Of a stretch of 64,000 nt of DNA, positions 33,174 through 44,916 are shown one piece after another. Source of the stretch: Crotalaria pallida (Eukaryota; Streptophyta; Magnoliopsida; Fabales; Fabaceae); contig CM075651.1 of NCBI GenBank assembly GCA_037953625.1, positions 149,932,001 to 149,996,000 on the forward strand, given 5' to 3'. The position numbers and the translations under genes are program-made. The notes beneath the pieces were generated by a model, which worked only from the letters and a program-made list of their open reading frames with translations, was not told where the DNA came from and ran no database searches. Position 1 is the first letter of the stretch, and every line of letters begins with the position of its first letter.

Positions 33174-34260
33174 ATGGCTGAGATGAAGAAGAAGAAAGCA
33201 GACTTGATCTTCATTCCTTCACCAGGAGTTGGCCCCTTGGCTTCATCAATCGAATTTGCACAGGTCCTAATCAATCATGATGATCACCTTTCCATCACAG
33301 TCCTATGCATCAAGTTCCCCTTCACTCCCTTTTCAGATTCACACATCAGATCAGCTTTAGCCTCACAACCTCAAATCCAACTCATTGATCTCCCTCAAGT
33401 AGAACCACCCCAATAGGACCTTCTAAAATCACCACCACTCTACTTTTTAACCCTCTTAGAGAGCCACACGTCTCATATCAAAGCCACTATCGAAAACATC
33501 TTATCATCTTATCCTAACTCTGATTCAAATACAGTTGTTGGGTTGGTCCTTGATTTCTTCTGTGTTTCCTTGATTGACGTAGGAAAGAAAGTCGGTATCC
33601 CTTCTTATTTATATATGACCTCAAATGCAGGATTTCCGGCTTTAATGCTTTCGCTTCAGAAGCGTCGGGTTGAGGACGTGATCAGCGATTCTGATCCTGA
33701 GTTATTTATTCCAGGTATCCTGAATTCAGTTCCTTCAAGTGTTTTACCTGAGGTATTTCTGAAAGATGATGGATATGTTGCCTAATATAAGCTTGCTGAG
33801 AGGTTCACAGACACCGAAGGAATTATTTTAACACCTTTGCAGAGTTAGAGCATTATGCTATTGATGCATTATCTGATGGACAAATCCCGCCTATCTATGC
33901 TGTCAGTCCTTTGGTTAATCTCAGAGGTCATCCTAACCCGAATTTAAACCAAACCAAGCATGACAGTAATATTGACATGGCCAATCTACGCAGAACAACA
34001 GCTGAATGCTTTCAGGAATCAGGATGGTGAGGGAATTTGGATTGGCTGTGGAGCTGAGACTGGACTATAGACGTGGTAGTGATCTCATAACAGCAGAGGA
34101 GATAGGGAAAGGGCTGAAACAATTGATGGACAGATATAACTTGGTGTACAAGAAGGTGCAAGAGATGAAGGATTTGGCAAGGAAAGCTGTCCTTAGCGGT
34201 GGGTCTTCTTTCATTTCTGGTGGAAAACTTATTAATAATATGACAGGTAGAAACCGATAA
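33174..34260 (+). pseudogene. UGT71-type glycosyltransferase pseudogene (internal deletion, stops, frameshift)
   Basis: Reads like the intact neighbours from MAEMKKKKADLIFIPSPGVG to the C-terminal GGSSFISGGKLINNMTG. Defects: TAG at 33414-33416; TAA about 33785, where paralogues have a Tyr codon; a frameshift near 33830; and loss of about 330 bases (compared with 36750-37085) that removes most of the sugar-donor PSPG box, leaving only its end (TWPIYAEQQ in the paralogue). The active-site His position reads GVGPLAS, so His is replaced by Pro. The deletion joins two copies of 'atattga', a short-homology junction. Not functional. Confidence 0.92.
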
Positions 34261-35915
34261 CTCCTGTTGTATTTCATAGATGGAGTTGTACCCCCATTTT
34301 TTTTTTTAACTATGGTTGCAGTCTCTGTTGTGCTGCAGCTGATGCAGACCAATGTGATCTGCAATATTGGTCTGATGCAGTTGCGACGATCACCGCAAGT
34401 CCGCAATCAAGATATTGCTGTTGTTTCATGAAATGTTGTCCTCTATTTAAATCCTGACATGCACCATATCATTCTAACTACAAAATGTTGACTGTATAAC
34501 TGAAAATATGATAACATCAATGATAGATATAGGCAAGATATAATGAATTAATGTACATTAGCATTGATGGTGGTAGTAGTAGGATAACATTGAGCATTTG
34601 ATACTCAATCAAACTCACCACATCAAAACTAAACTGATTACTGCTCTCATAGCACAGTGGGATTAATCATTTGATGCAAACAAGATGACCATATAATATG
34701 CACTGCATCCAATTCCACATTATCAGATGTTAATATATACTGTATTGAATTCAACTACTTTTAATGAGTTCTATAAATGGAAGTGAAAAATCAATTCAAT
34801 TCATAATTTTCATAATCTATAATCTATGCAACTAATCATTGGTGTGGCAGCAATAATAGCACATTACCAGCCAGTGATAATCATCAGTTTTGAGGAAAGC
34901 ATTGCTTGTTTCTAAGCACACACCAATGACACCTTATGTTTCAATTATCATATTTAGATGTCATTTCACACATGCATATCTACAAACTGGTCCAGGGCAG
35001 GCAGGAATCAACTAGACAAAAAATGTAAGGCCAAGATAAGTGATTAAGTGGGCTGATGCCTTAGGAATTATAAACATTAATTATAGAAACGTTCCAATTG
35101 AAGAAATTGTTTTTATAATGTGTGTCCTAAGGTACATGTTAAGAATATCCAAGTGAGTAAATTTTCATAAGAAAAACTAAAAATATCATATCCCAAGGTA
35201 TTAAACAACCTATTCCTCATGTAAAGTTGTTTTTTTTTTTTAAAAAAAAGTTTCTTTACAACATTTAATTTTTAATCTTTGTGGATAATGCTTTCCTTGT
35301 CTCTAAATATAACAATTAGTTAGTGTTATGGTCTTGTTTCTTTTATAAGCACTTATTCTAATTTTTAATGACATTAATTATTTTTTTTCCCACAAATATC
35401 CTTACTTACTCAATACTTTTTAGAGTCTCGATAATATAATTTTGAAAAAGTATACAATGTAAACAATCATTATAAGAAAAAAAACAAATTTCATATTTAT
35501 AAAGGAAGTTAGGTAAGTACAGTGCATTCAATTTTCTCAAATTGTTAAAAAAAAAAATATAGTTACTAAAGGGAAAGTTACATTGAAAATGAAACAAAAA
35601 TTAAATGAGACAATTATTTTCTAAAAATATTTTAGGAATAAGATTAGAAAATTAATTATTTATGTTCTTATATATGAGATCTGATGAGTAACTTCCTTAA
35701 TTTTTATGAAAGGCTATTCCAAACACTTGTATATTTAGAGACTGAATGAATATTAAACTATATTACATGCAACAGAAAGAGTTTCAAACCATTTTGACTT
35801 GTGTGATAAAAGATCGATTGAAATCGAAAGCAAACTTACAAGCTGTCACAAGTAAAGAGAAACAGAAACACAGGAATCCCTCTCATCATCACACTAAAAA
35901 AAAAAAACAAAAAAT
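34261..35915. other. Intergenic DNA in the UGT cluster
   Basis: 34490-35200 is a diverged copy of the 3' flank that also follows the other UGT copies (landmarks 'actgaaaatatgataacat', 'cacattatcagatgttaata'). A worn Stowaway-like MITE lies near 35290-35700. No other gene. Confidence 0.5.
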
Positions 35916-37364
35916 ATGGCTGAGATGAAAAAGAATAAGAAGAAAGCAGAGTTGATCTTCATTCCCTCAATGGGAGTTGGCCACTTGGCTTCAGCCCTGG
36001 AATTTGCTCAGCTCCTAATCAATCATGATGATCACCTTTCCATCAAAGTCCTCTGCATCAACTTGCCCCCCAATCCCTTTTCAGACTCACAACCTCATCA
36101 ACTCAGATCATCTTTTGCTTCACAACCACATATCCAATTCATTGATCTCCCTCAAGTAGAACCACCCTCACAGAAGCTACTACCTGCATACTACCACTGG
36201 ACCCTCATAGAGAGCCTCAAACCTCATGTCAAAGCCACCATGCAAAACATCTTATCATCATCATCATCATCATCTCATGATGATGATGATGATGATTCGA
36301 ACTCTGTTGTAGTTGGGATGGTCCTTGATTTCGTTTGTGTTTCCTTGATTGATGTAGGAAAAGAATTTGGTATCCCTTCTTATCTGTATATGACCTCAAG
36401 TGCAGGATATCTGGCTCTCATGCTTTCACTTCACAAACGTCAGCTTGAGGATGTGTTCAATGTTTCTGATCCTGAGTTCAAGATTCCAGGTATTCTCAAT
36501 TTAGTTCCTCCATGTGTTTTGCCTGATGCTTGTTTTAGCAAAGATGATGGATATTTTGCATATTACAAGCTTGCTCTGAGGTTCAGAGACACCAAAGGGA
36601 TCATTGTTAATACTTTTTCAGAGTTAGAGCATTATGCTATTGATGCATTATCTGATGGCCAAACCCCTCCCATCTATGCTGTTGGCCCTTTGATTGATCT
36701 CAAAGGTCATCAGAACCCAAGTTTAGACCAAACAAAGCATGATGGTATATTGAAATGGCTAGATAAGCAGCCACCTTCCTCTGTTGTTTTTCTATGTTTT
36801 GGGAGTAGGGGAAGCTTTGGACCATCTCAAACAAGAGAAATAGCACTAGGACTTCAGCTTAGTGGAGTTAAGTTCTTGTGGGCCTTGCGTTCTCAACCAA
36901 CCGTTGACAACACAGACCAAACTTTACCAGAAGGGTTCTTGGAATGGATGGAGGTGGAAGGTAAGGGAATGCTATGTGAATGGGCACCCCAAGTGGAGGT
37001 TCTGGCCCATAAGGCCGTTGGTGGGTTTGTATCACATTGTGGGTGGAACTCTATCTTGGAAAGTTTGTGGTTTGGGGTACCGATATTGACTTGGCCAATC
37101 TATGCTGAACAACAGCTGAATGCTTTTAGGATGGTGAAGGAATTGGGACTGGCAATGGAGCTGAAACTGGATTACAGACGTGGCAGTGATCTCGTAACAG
37201 CAGAGGAGATAGAGAAAGGGCTGAGACAATTGATGGACAAAGATACTTTGGTGTACAAGAAGGTGCAAGAGATGAAGGAGTTGGCAAGGAAAGCTGTCCT
37301 TGGTGGTGGGTCTTCTTTCATTTCTGTTGGAAAACTTATAGATAATATGATAGGTACTAGGTAG
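35916..37364 (+). CDS. UDP-glycosyltransferase, UGT71 family (UGT71G1-like)
   Basis: Intact single-exon gene, 482 residues. The N-terminal GT-B domain has catalytic His at 23 (GVGHLAS) and partner Asp at about 138 (VGMVLDFVC). The C-terminal domain has the full plant PSPG signature, from WAPQVEVLAHKAVGGFVSHC through ESLWFGVP to WPIYAEQQ, ending in Gln as usual for UDP-glucose users. Overall it closely resembles Medicago UGT71G1, which glucosylates triterpene sapogenins and flavonoids in vitro; the true acceptor here is unknown. The ATG at 35916 follows an A-run and matches the starts of the paralogues. A Ser run (residues 114-120) followed by an Asp run (122-127), encoded by TCA and GAT microsatellites, is unusual in the family. 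Cytosolic; no signal peptide. Confidence 0.94.
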   Translation: MAEMKKNKKKAELIFIPSMGVGHLASALEFAQLLINHDDHLSIKVLCINLPPNPFSDSQPHQLRSSFASQPHIQFIDLPQVEPPSQKLLPAYYHWTLIESLKPHVKATMQNILSSSSSSSHDDDDDDSNSVVVGMVLDFVCVSLIDVGKEFGIPSYLYMTSSAGYLALMLSLHKRQLEDVFNVSDPEFKIPGILNLVPPCVLPDACFSKDDGYFAYYKLALRFRDTKGIIVNTFSELEHYAIDALSDGQTPPIYAVGPLIDLKGHQNPSLDQTKHDGILKWLDKQPPSSVVFLCFGSRGSFGPSQTREIALGLQLSGVKFLWALRSQPTVDNTDQTLPEGFLEWMEVEGKGMLCEWAPQVEVLAHKAVGGFVSHCGWNSILESLWFGVPILTWPIYAEQQLNAFRMVKELGLAMELKLDYRRGSDLVTAEEIEKGLRQLMDKDTLVYKKVQEMKELARKAVLGGGSSFISVGKLIDNMIGTR

Positions 37365-38460
37365 AAACTGATAAGTGATAACTATTGTTGTATTTCAATT
37401 TTCATGGATGGAGTAGTTGTACCTTTCTTTTTAATTATGGTTGAGAGATTCAGGCCAATGCGGTCTGCAATAGGAGTCTGATGCAGTTGAGAAGATATCA
37501 GCTACTGAGATGTTGCTGTTATCTCATGTAATGATGTTGGCAATTAAGATCCTGGCATGAATAAAGAAGTCAAGTTATTTTCTTATTAGAATGGTCTTGC
37601 TTGTGAAAATAATAGCACACTAGAACCATAAAAATTGGCAGCTTTTAATGCCATAGCTTTCACAGATTGCTATCTAGAAGAAAAACTGAAAATATGATAA
37701 CATCACTAATAGATATAGAAGAGATATAATGAATTCATGTTACTTTAGCATTGGTGGTAGTAAGAAACCATTCAGCATTTGATGCAAACAATATGTTTCT
37801 CGAATTTCACCACACCAAAACCAAACTGATTACCACACTCATAGCTCAGTGAAAATAATCATATGACAAACAAAATGACCATGGAAAGATAATAAGCACC
37901 GGATCAAATTTACATTATCAGATGTTAATATATATTCAATCTAACTACTTTTAATGAGTGCTAAATATGTCAGTGTAAATCAATTCAAATCCTGGTTTTC
38001 ATAATAAGTTTCAAACATGGGATTAGATTTCTAGCTTGAATTAATATATTGAAATTTGAAATCTTATGATTCCAAACATATCCAATATGTAACCAGTTAT
38101 TGATCAGGCAGCAGCAATGGCACATTTTTTGCATCACCAGCCAATGATAATCATCATTTACACGTTTTGAACAATGCATTGCTGGTTTCAGCAATCACAG
38201 TTGCAAAGTTAGGCACATACCAATGACAAAATATGTTATCAACATCATACTTTGAAATCATTTCATATAAGAATTTCTACAAACAGGTTTAAGGCAGGAA
38301 CAAAACAAAAAAAATGAAAGGCAAGTTAACAAAAACACCAACTGAAAGATACTGGAGCATGAAAATCAACATAAAGTGTAGTTTTTAATAAAGTTGTTAA
38401 AATGGTCTGGCCTAAATAAACCTGCAAAAATATTAGGAGAGGGTTTTAGCACCCAATATT
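37365..38460. other. 3' flank of the intact UGT, duplicated in the cluster
   Basis: Includes 'gcttttaatgccatagctttcac' (quoted in part) and 'atatgataacatcactaatag', which recur after the other UGT copies at about 34500, 52970 and 54720. This shows that gene plus 3' flank moved as a unit. No gene. Confidence 0.55.
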
Positions 38461-38499
38461 CGGACATGTACACCCCATTTTTTATTTTTTATTTTTTTA

Positions 38500-38970
38500 T
38501 GAAGTTATCCTTAGGTTGTGACTATGTTGATGACCTGCTAAAAAATTTATGTCATTAACATAGTCACGACCAACCCATGAACTAAAGCTCATATAGAAGG
38601 CAAGATAAGAGGTTTAAAAATCCGTTTATTTCATACAAAAGTCATGTGTGGTGACATTTTGTGAAGGAATTTTAAAAAAAAAAATTTGAGGTCGTGACAT
38701 TGTTGATGATCTATTCAACACAAAGTCACGACCTTGATATAAATTTTTTTTAAAAATTTCAAATCAATATCCTTCACAACTCATGAACTAAAAATCATCT
38801 ATAATGCAAAATAAAAGATTTAAAGATTAATTCATTTCACAAAAAAGCCCTATGTGATGATGTATAGTGAGAGAAGTTTTTTTTTTTTAAAAAAAAAAAC
38901 CTCGGACCGTGACTATATTGATGACAGAAATTTTTGAACAAGTCACTAACACAGTCACAATCCAAGGTAG
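38500..38970. repeat. Diverged tandem repeat with internal hairpins (2.3 copies)
   Basis: Copies begin near 38515, 38691 and 38906. Each carries 'gt(c/t)gtgac.atgttgatga' followed, about 30-45 bases on, by its inverse 'cagtcac' or 'tagtcacgacc', so each unit can form a hairpin. Non-coding. Confidence 0.6.
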
Positions 38971-39014
38971 TGTTTTTTTTTTTTTTTTTTTTTTTTTTGG
39001 GGGGGGGGGGGAGG
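38970..39014. repeat. Poly-T/poly-G homopolymer tract
   Basis: About 28 T followed by about 12 G. Prone to sequencing and assembly error. Confidence 0.85.
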
Positions 39015-39209
39015 GGATATAAAATAGAATGTGCTTGTCGGAATGTGAGGTGCAAAAAAATCCCTTCCCAAAACATAAGAGCAAGAGCACAAGATTTAAT
39101 CTAAATTAAATCTAGGCCTTTTTCGTTCGATCAGAAGAATTAGTATTGCATCCAGGCTTAAATCCGGGTATCCTAACCTAGTACGGGCCGGTTTACATTT
39201 TTTTTCTCG

Positions 39210-40330
39210 TGTAGGTAATTAAGGGCGGGAATGAGTTAGGCCGACTCATTGAGGCGTATAGCTCGACTCACTTAATGTTTGACTCAGAATGACTCGTTTA
39301 ATAAAAATGTTAAGTTTAAGCTTTTCAAAAAGCTTATATATATCTAAGAAAATTAGTCATCGGTCCTCATCCCCCATTTTTTTTTTATAGGGTTTAGTCA
39401 TAATGTTTTCTGACACCCCTAGTAAAAAAAAATGCATTTTCCGACTTTAAAAATAATTGTTTATTAGATGAATTAGAAAAATACATTTTTTGACTCGGGG
39501 GTATCGGAAAACATTCCGATTGAACACCATCGAAAAAATGGGGGCAGGGGAATTAAAAAACGGGGGTCGAGGACTAGAGCTATATATCTAAATTAGTCAG
39601 ACCCAAGCTTTATGAAAAGCCTATTAGGCTCATTGAGCCGACCTATTTAACTTTACAAATACCTCCTTCGATCTAAGATATAAGCAAAAACAACTAACTT
39701 CACACTTATTAAGGAAGTTAGTTGAGTGCATTTAATTTTCTCGTATTCATAAAAAAAAATAGACTACTTTAAGGAATATGCATTAAGAATGAAACAAAAA
39801 TTAAATGATACAACCACTTTATTGAGATATTTTAGGAATGATTGTATTAGGAATAGAAAATTAGTTAAGTTTTGCTTATATTTAAGATCACTAATGAAAT
39901 GTTTTTATTTGTTAGCATTTATATATGATATTTTATTATATAATTAAAATTAAAATTAAAAATATATTTCTTTCACTCTTTCTGTTGATTTATTAATTTG
40001 AGACTCGAGGTCGTTTATGTTTTTGTATAGTTTTATATAGTTTGAGTTTTGATGTTGTTTATATTTCGTTTTATTCTATTTCGATCACATAATTTGAGGG
40101 CATGAGACATTTTTATGTATGTGCTCAAATATGAGAATTTTATCGAATAATAGGCTTTTAAGTGGGTTTTGAGGCCAAGTGAAGCCTTGAAATAGGTTGA
40201 ATTTAGACTTAAATTTTAGTTTGTGATATATAGGCCAATAGACAAGCTTAAACCTTGAGTTTGAGACATAGACCAAGCCTATTTTTGTTAAAGTCTAAGT
40301 TGGTTTGGCTCATACACCTACTTCTAAAAG
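39210..40330. mobile_element. Degenerate hAT-like element with nested MITEs
   Basis: The left part 'gggcgggaatgagttaggcc' and the right part 'aggccaatagacaagctt..ttggtttggctcatacacc' have the GGCC/GCC-rich word pattern of the elements at 61.8 and 63.1 kb. Inside are an inverted-repeat MITE (39352-39590, 'cctcatcccccatttt' versus 'aaaatgggggcaggg') and a Stowaway-like piece (39659-39935). Borders are approximate. Confidence 0.4.
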
Positions 40331-40398
40331 TAAAATTTTCACATAGTTTTACTCTCTTTGTTGCTCACACATACGGTACATCATTGTTCAAATGATTT

Positions 40399-40788
40399 AG
40401 TGCGTGTTTGGTATAACTGGTAAAATGATATTATGATTATTTTTTTGTGATTATAATTTGGTAAGATTATAATTTGTTAAAATTATAATTTGTTTATGTT
40501 TGAGTATCTTAGCTGAAAATTGCATTTAAGCTGATCTGTTTTGTTTGGATACTGTTAAGAAAATTATTTTTTATTGAGTAAACTACCAAAAAGATATGGA
40601 GTGATAATTTGGTAGTTAATGTGTTGGAGTGATAAGGGTAGAATAGGAAAATTACATCAGTATAAAAAAACAATCTTACAAAAAATAATCTCCAACTGTT
40701 ATAAGGGAGCTTTTAGATTTTGATTATTTTTCCAAGAATATAATCTAATATTATAATCTGTCTTGGCAAACAAACACGTTAAATTATA
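40399..40788. mobile_element. MITE with 'gcgtgtttgg' inverted ends
   Basis: The left end 'tagtgcgtgtttggtataac' is mirrored by 'ggcaaacaaacacgtta' at the right. A/T-rich body, non-coding. Confidence 0.5.
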
Positions 40789-40791
40789 TTC

Positions 40792-41062
40792 CCTCCGGTT
40801 CCTAATATAAGCGTTATTTGACCAATTTCACTCTCTTTAAGAAAGTTAGTTAATATTGTTAGTGGTATTGAAAATGTAAATATTTGGTATACTTTTTGAA
40901 AAGTACCCCTATAATTATTATTGGAAATCTAAAAAGTGTTGAGTAAATAAGGGTGTTTGTGAAAAAGAAGTAATTAATGCTATTGGAAATTGGAAATGGG
41001 GCTTATATTAAGGACAAAAAAAAAGTCTTCAAAATGGACTTATACATAAAACCAGAGGAAGT
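40792..41062. mobile_element. Stowaway-like MITE
   Basis: Ends 'attccctccggttcctaata' and 'accagaggaagtaat' are inverted repeats, with the common body 'gtggtattgaaaatgtaaat' and 'aaaaagtgttgagtaaat'. Confidence 0.65.
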
Positions 41063-41519
41063 AATTGTTTTTGAAAAAAAAAAAAAAACCCTACAATCTC
41101 AAGAAAAATAAACATGCTCTTAATAGCTATTGGAATATCCGCAAGCTAAAGCATATCTCAAAAGCTAAAAGAAAAAGTGTGTTAAACAACAACTTTATTT
41201 CACTCTTGCTTCACATGAGAAAAGGGAGCAAACTTCAAATCTGCCTTTTTTTTTTTTTAACCCAATCTTGCACCAATAATTCGTCATAGTAAGAGAGGTC
41301 ATTTGGGGAGTGGCTAGAATGCACCTTTGTAAGTTTATGTTTTGTAATGTTGCCGTAATTTTTTATGTTAAAAAGGTAAAAATGACATGGTAAAGCAATT
41401 TGTTATCTAATGGTACCTCCACAACTGTTACCCACCAAAATTGCAAATAGGTCCCTCTTGTTTTCTTCACCAAAACAGATCTGGCCTAGATCTGCTTATA
41501 TATATATATAAAAAAAAAA

Positions 41520-42060
41520 AAAAAGAAGAAGAAGAAAAGATTTGACCTAGATCTGTTGCTGACCCTCTTTATGGTTCTTCTTCTTCTTCGGTCTCCCAGC
41601 CTAAGCTCTTCTTTCTTCGTCCTTCTTGATCTCTCTTCTTTATTCTCCATTTCCTCTTTGTCCTTCTTGTCTTCGTCGCGATTCGTCCCTCTTTGTCCTT
41701 TTTGCGTTGTTCGTGATTCGTCCCCGTTCCTCCTTCTTGTGTTGTTCCTGATTATCTCTCTTCCTCCTTTTTGATGTCCCATAGCTGACGAAGAATTCTT
41801 TTGTACTCTTCATTTCCTCTTCCTCCTTCGTGTCACGAAGATATGGATTTTGAGGTGGATGATAATTTCGAAATAGAGGATTGTAATGAAGTAGCTTCCA
41901 AAGCCAGAATAAGACCAGTGCTAGAAGAATAAGCCAGATAATTTCTTGTGTTGTTCGCGATTCGTCTATGAAGATCCTCGTTCTTCCTTCAATAAGACCA
42001 GTGCCAGAAATCAGGTAAAATTTACTTTTCAAGTTTCTTTTCCATGAGAAATTCATGGTT
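41520..42060. repeat. Polypyrimidine left outer arm segment
   Basis: Strongly strand-biased C/T-rich DNA ('ttcttcttcttcggtctccc', 'cgtcgcgattcgtccctc') with internal minisatellite-like repetition. The inverse copy is at about 49130-49560. Open frames here are by-products of the base bias; I see no protein family. Confidence 0.6.
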
Positions 42061-42585
42061 GAGCATCTTTGAGTAACATATGATTATATGAATTTGATTG
42101 AAGTTGAAAAGAGAAATTACTAATTATGTGAAAAAAGTGACATTTAATTAATCCCAAACGGTTAGGTAAGAAAATTATATGGCATTAATTAGTATTCATC
42201 ACCATGAAAGGAAAAATTTTCATGTACTAATTAGTTATGGAACTTGTCATCTTGTTTAATTAATGGGACGGTAGGAGGTCATGAATTGAATAGTGTTAAG
42301 ATTCGTACAGAAAAAAGAAAAAAAAATCATCAAGCTAAGAGGGAGGATAAAATAAATCACAGGTAGAACAATTACAAAGAAATCAAAGTAAAAATAAAAA
42401 ATTAAATATGAAGGACCAATTATTATTTACATATGTAATAGCGGTGTGCAGAATAACCGATAATTCTCTCATTCTAAAGAGAATAGACAAACAATAACCA
42501 ATTGATACATTTAGTCTAGTTGAAAAAGTACTGACAGAGAATAACATTGTTTTATTAAATGGTGATAACTAAATATATAGTGCAG

Positions 42586-43206
42586 GTCTTAAGTGAGCTT
42601 AGAAGATTGGTGGAATTATATGAAGACGAAGAAATTATCATAACTGTAACAGGGCACAGTTTAGGAGGTACAATTGCAACCCTTAATGTAGTTGACATTG
42701 TTGCAAATGGATACAACAAGCCATGTGATGATCCTTGAGTAAACCCTGCACCAGTCACAGCCATTGTATTTTCCAGTCCAAGAGCTGGTGATTCCAACTT
42801 TGAGAAACTATTTTCTGGACTCGAAGAATTGAGAGCAATACACGTCTGAAATGAGTTAGACATTGTTCCAAACTATCCCATGATTGGGTATGCTGATATG
42901 GGAGAAGAGTTAAAGATTGATACCCTGAAATCTAATTACTTGAAGAATCCTAGGAATCCATCTAGTTGGCATAACTTGGAGTGTTACTTGCATGGAGTGG
43001 CAGGAACACAAGGGAGCAATAATAGAGGGTTCAAACTAGAGGTGAACCGTGATATAGCACTTGTGAATAAGATAATTGATGCTTTGAAAGATGAATATCT
43101 CGTGCTTGTATCAGGGCGGATTGAGAAGAATAAGGATATGGTTCAACAAGAAGATGGTTCATGGAAGCTCATGGATCATGAGATGGATGTTGAAGATGGT
43201 TTTTGA
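42586..43206 (+). pseudogene. Lipase class-3 (PLA1-II-like) last-exon fragment, copy A
   Basis: Starts after a splice acceptor-like 'agtgcag' with VLSELRRLVELYEDEE and keeps the nucleophile elbow TVTGHSLGG, the only copy with the active-site Ser. The Asp region NELDIVPNYP and His region SSWHNLECYLHGV follow, ending MDHEMDVEDGF. Two in-frame TGA codons (42736-42738, 42847-42849) break it, and no upstream exons are present. The parent family hydrolyses acyl groups of phospho- or galactolipids. Confidence 0.88.
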
Positions 43207-43413
43207 TCCTTGAGATTCAAGAGTGATTGTTACTGTGATTATAAGTTTCACAGATTATTGTCATTTTGTGTTGCTAAGTGTGTCTTTACATGATATAAGT
43301 TACATGATATACCATGTAATAATTTACATGTTAAAGTAATTTACACCTAGAAACACAAAATGACAATAATTTAATGTGAAACTGATAATCACAGTAACAA
43401 TCACTCTCAAATC

Positions 43414-44040
43414 TCAAGGATCAAAAGCCATCTTCAACATCCACCTCATGATCCATGACTTTCCATGAACCATCTTTTGTTGAACCATTTCCTTATTCTT
43501 CTCAATCCACCCTGATACACGCACAAGATATTCATCTTTCAAAGCATCAATTATCTTATTCACAAGTGCTATATCACGGTTCACCTCTAATTTGAACCCT
43601 CTATTATTGCTCCCTTGTGTTCCTGCCACTCCATGCAAGTAACACTCCAAGTTATGCAGACTAGATGGATTCCCAGGATTCTTCAAGTACTTGGATTTTA
43701 GGGTATCAATCTTTAACTCTTCTCCCATATCAGCATACCCAATCATGGGATAGTTTGGAACAATGTCTAACTCATTTCGGACGTGCATTGGTCTCAGTTT
43801 TTCGAATCCAGAAAATAGTTTCTCAAAGTTGGAATCACCAACTCTTGGACTGGAAAATACAAAGGTTGTGGCTGGTGCAAGGTTTACACAAGGATCATCA
43901 CATGGCTTGTTGTATCCATTTGCAACAATATCAACTGCATTAAGGGTTGCAATTGCAGGTCCTAAATTGTGCCTTGTTACAGTTATGATAATTTCTTCGT
44001 ATTCATGTAACTCCACCAACCTTCTAACCTCACTTAGGAC
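43414..44040 (-). pseudogene. Lipase class-3 last-exon fragment, copy B
   Basis: Minus-strand exon after an acceptor-like '..attgtgcag', 209 codons, open throughout. The nucleophile elbow reads TRHNLGPA instead of GHSLG, so the catalytic Ser is Asn. A single-base deletion before the end shifts the C-terminus from EDGSWKLMDHE to KMVHGKSWIMRW. An open frame but not an enzyme. Confidence 0.88.
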
Positions 44041-44239
44041 CTGCACAATATAATTAATTGTCACCATCAATAAAACAATGTTATTCTCTGTATGTACTTT
44101 TCAACTAGTCTTGATGTATCAATTGATCCTACTTTGTCTATTTTCTATTGAATTTGGAGAATTATCAGTCTTTTTCATGGTCACACTGCTGTTACATATA
44201 TAAATGATAATTGGTCCTTCATATTTAATTATCAGTGCT

Positions 44240-44710
44240 TGTGTAAACCCTGCACCAGTCACAACCTTTGTATTTGTCAGTCCAAGAGTTGGTGATTCCA
44301 ACTTTGAGAAACTATTTTTTGGACACGAAGAACTGAGTGCAATACGCGTCCGAAATGAGTTAGACATTGTTCCAAACTATCCCATGATTGGGTATGCTGA
44401 TATGGGAGAAGAGTTAAAGATTGATACCCTGAAATCCAAGTACTTGAAGAATCCTAGGAATCCATCTAGTTGGCATAACTTGGAGTGTTACTTGCATGGA
44501 GTGGCAGGAACACAAGGGAGCAATAATAGAGGGTTCAAACTAGAGGTGAACCGTGATATAGCACTTGTGAATAAGATAATTGATGCTTTGAAAGATGAAT
44601 ATCTCGTGCTTGTATCAGGGCGGATTGAGAAGAATAAGGATATGGTTCAACAAGAAGATGGTTCATGGAAGCTCATGGATCATGAGATGGATGTTGAAGA
44701 TGGTTTTTGA
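44240..44710 (+). pseudogene. Lipase fragment, copy C (5' truncated)
   Basis: Lipase similarity begins at about VNPAPVTTFVF; the part with the nucleophile elbow is absent. The Asp and His regions and the normal C-terminus (MDHEMDVEDGF) remain. The upstream codons of the open frame come from palindrome spacer DNA. Confidence 0.85.
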
Positions 44711-44916
44711 TCCTTGAGATTCAAGAGTGATTGTTACTGTGATTATAAGTTTCATAGATTATTGTCATTTTGTGTTGCTAAGTGTGTCTTTACATGATAT
44801 AAGTTACATGATATACCATGTAATAATTTACATGTTAAAGTCTTTACACTTAGAAACACAAAATGACAATAATTTAATGTGAAACTGATAATCACAGTAA
44901 CAATCACTCTCAAATC

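Noticed and set aside
41486..42056. 98- and 138-residue charged frames in the left outer arm
   Set aside because: Biased composition (Lys/Arg/Glu) from a polypurine tract, no homologue recognised, and the mirrored right arm does not keep the same frame.
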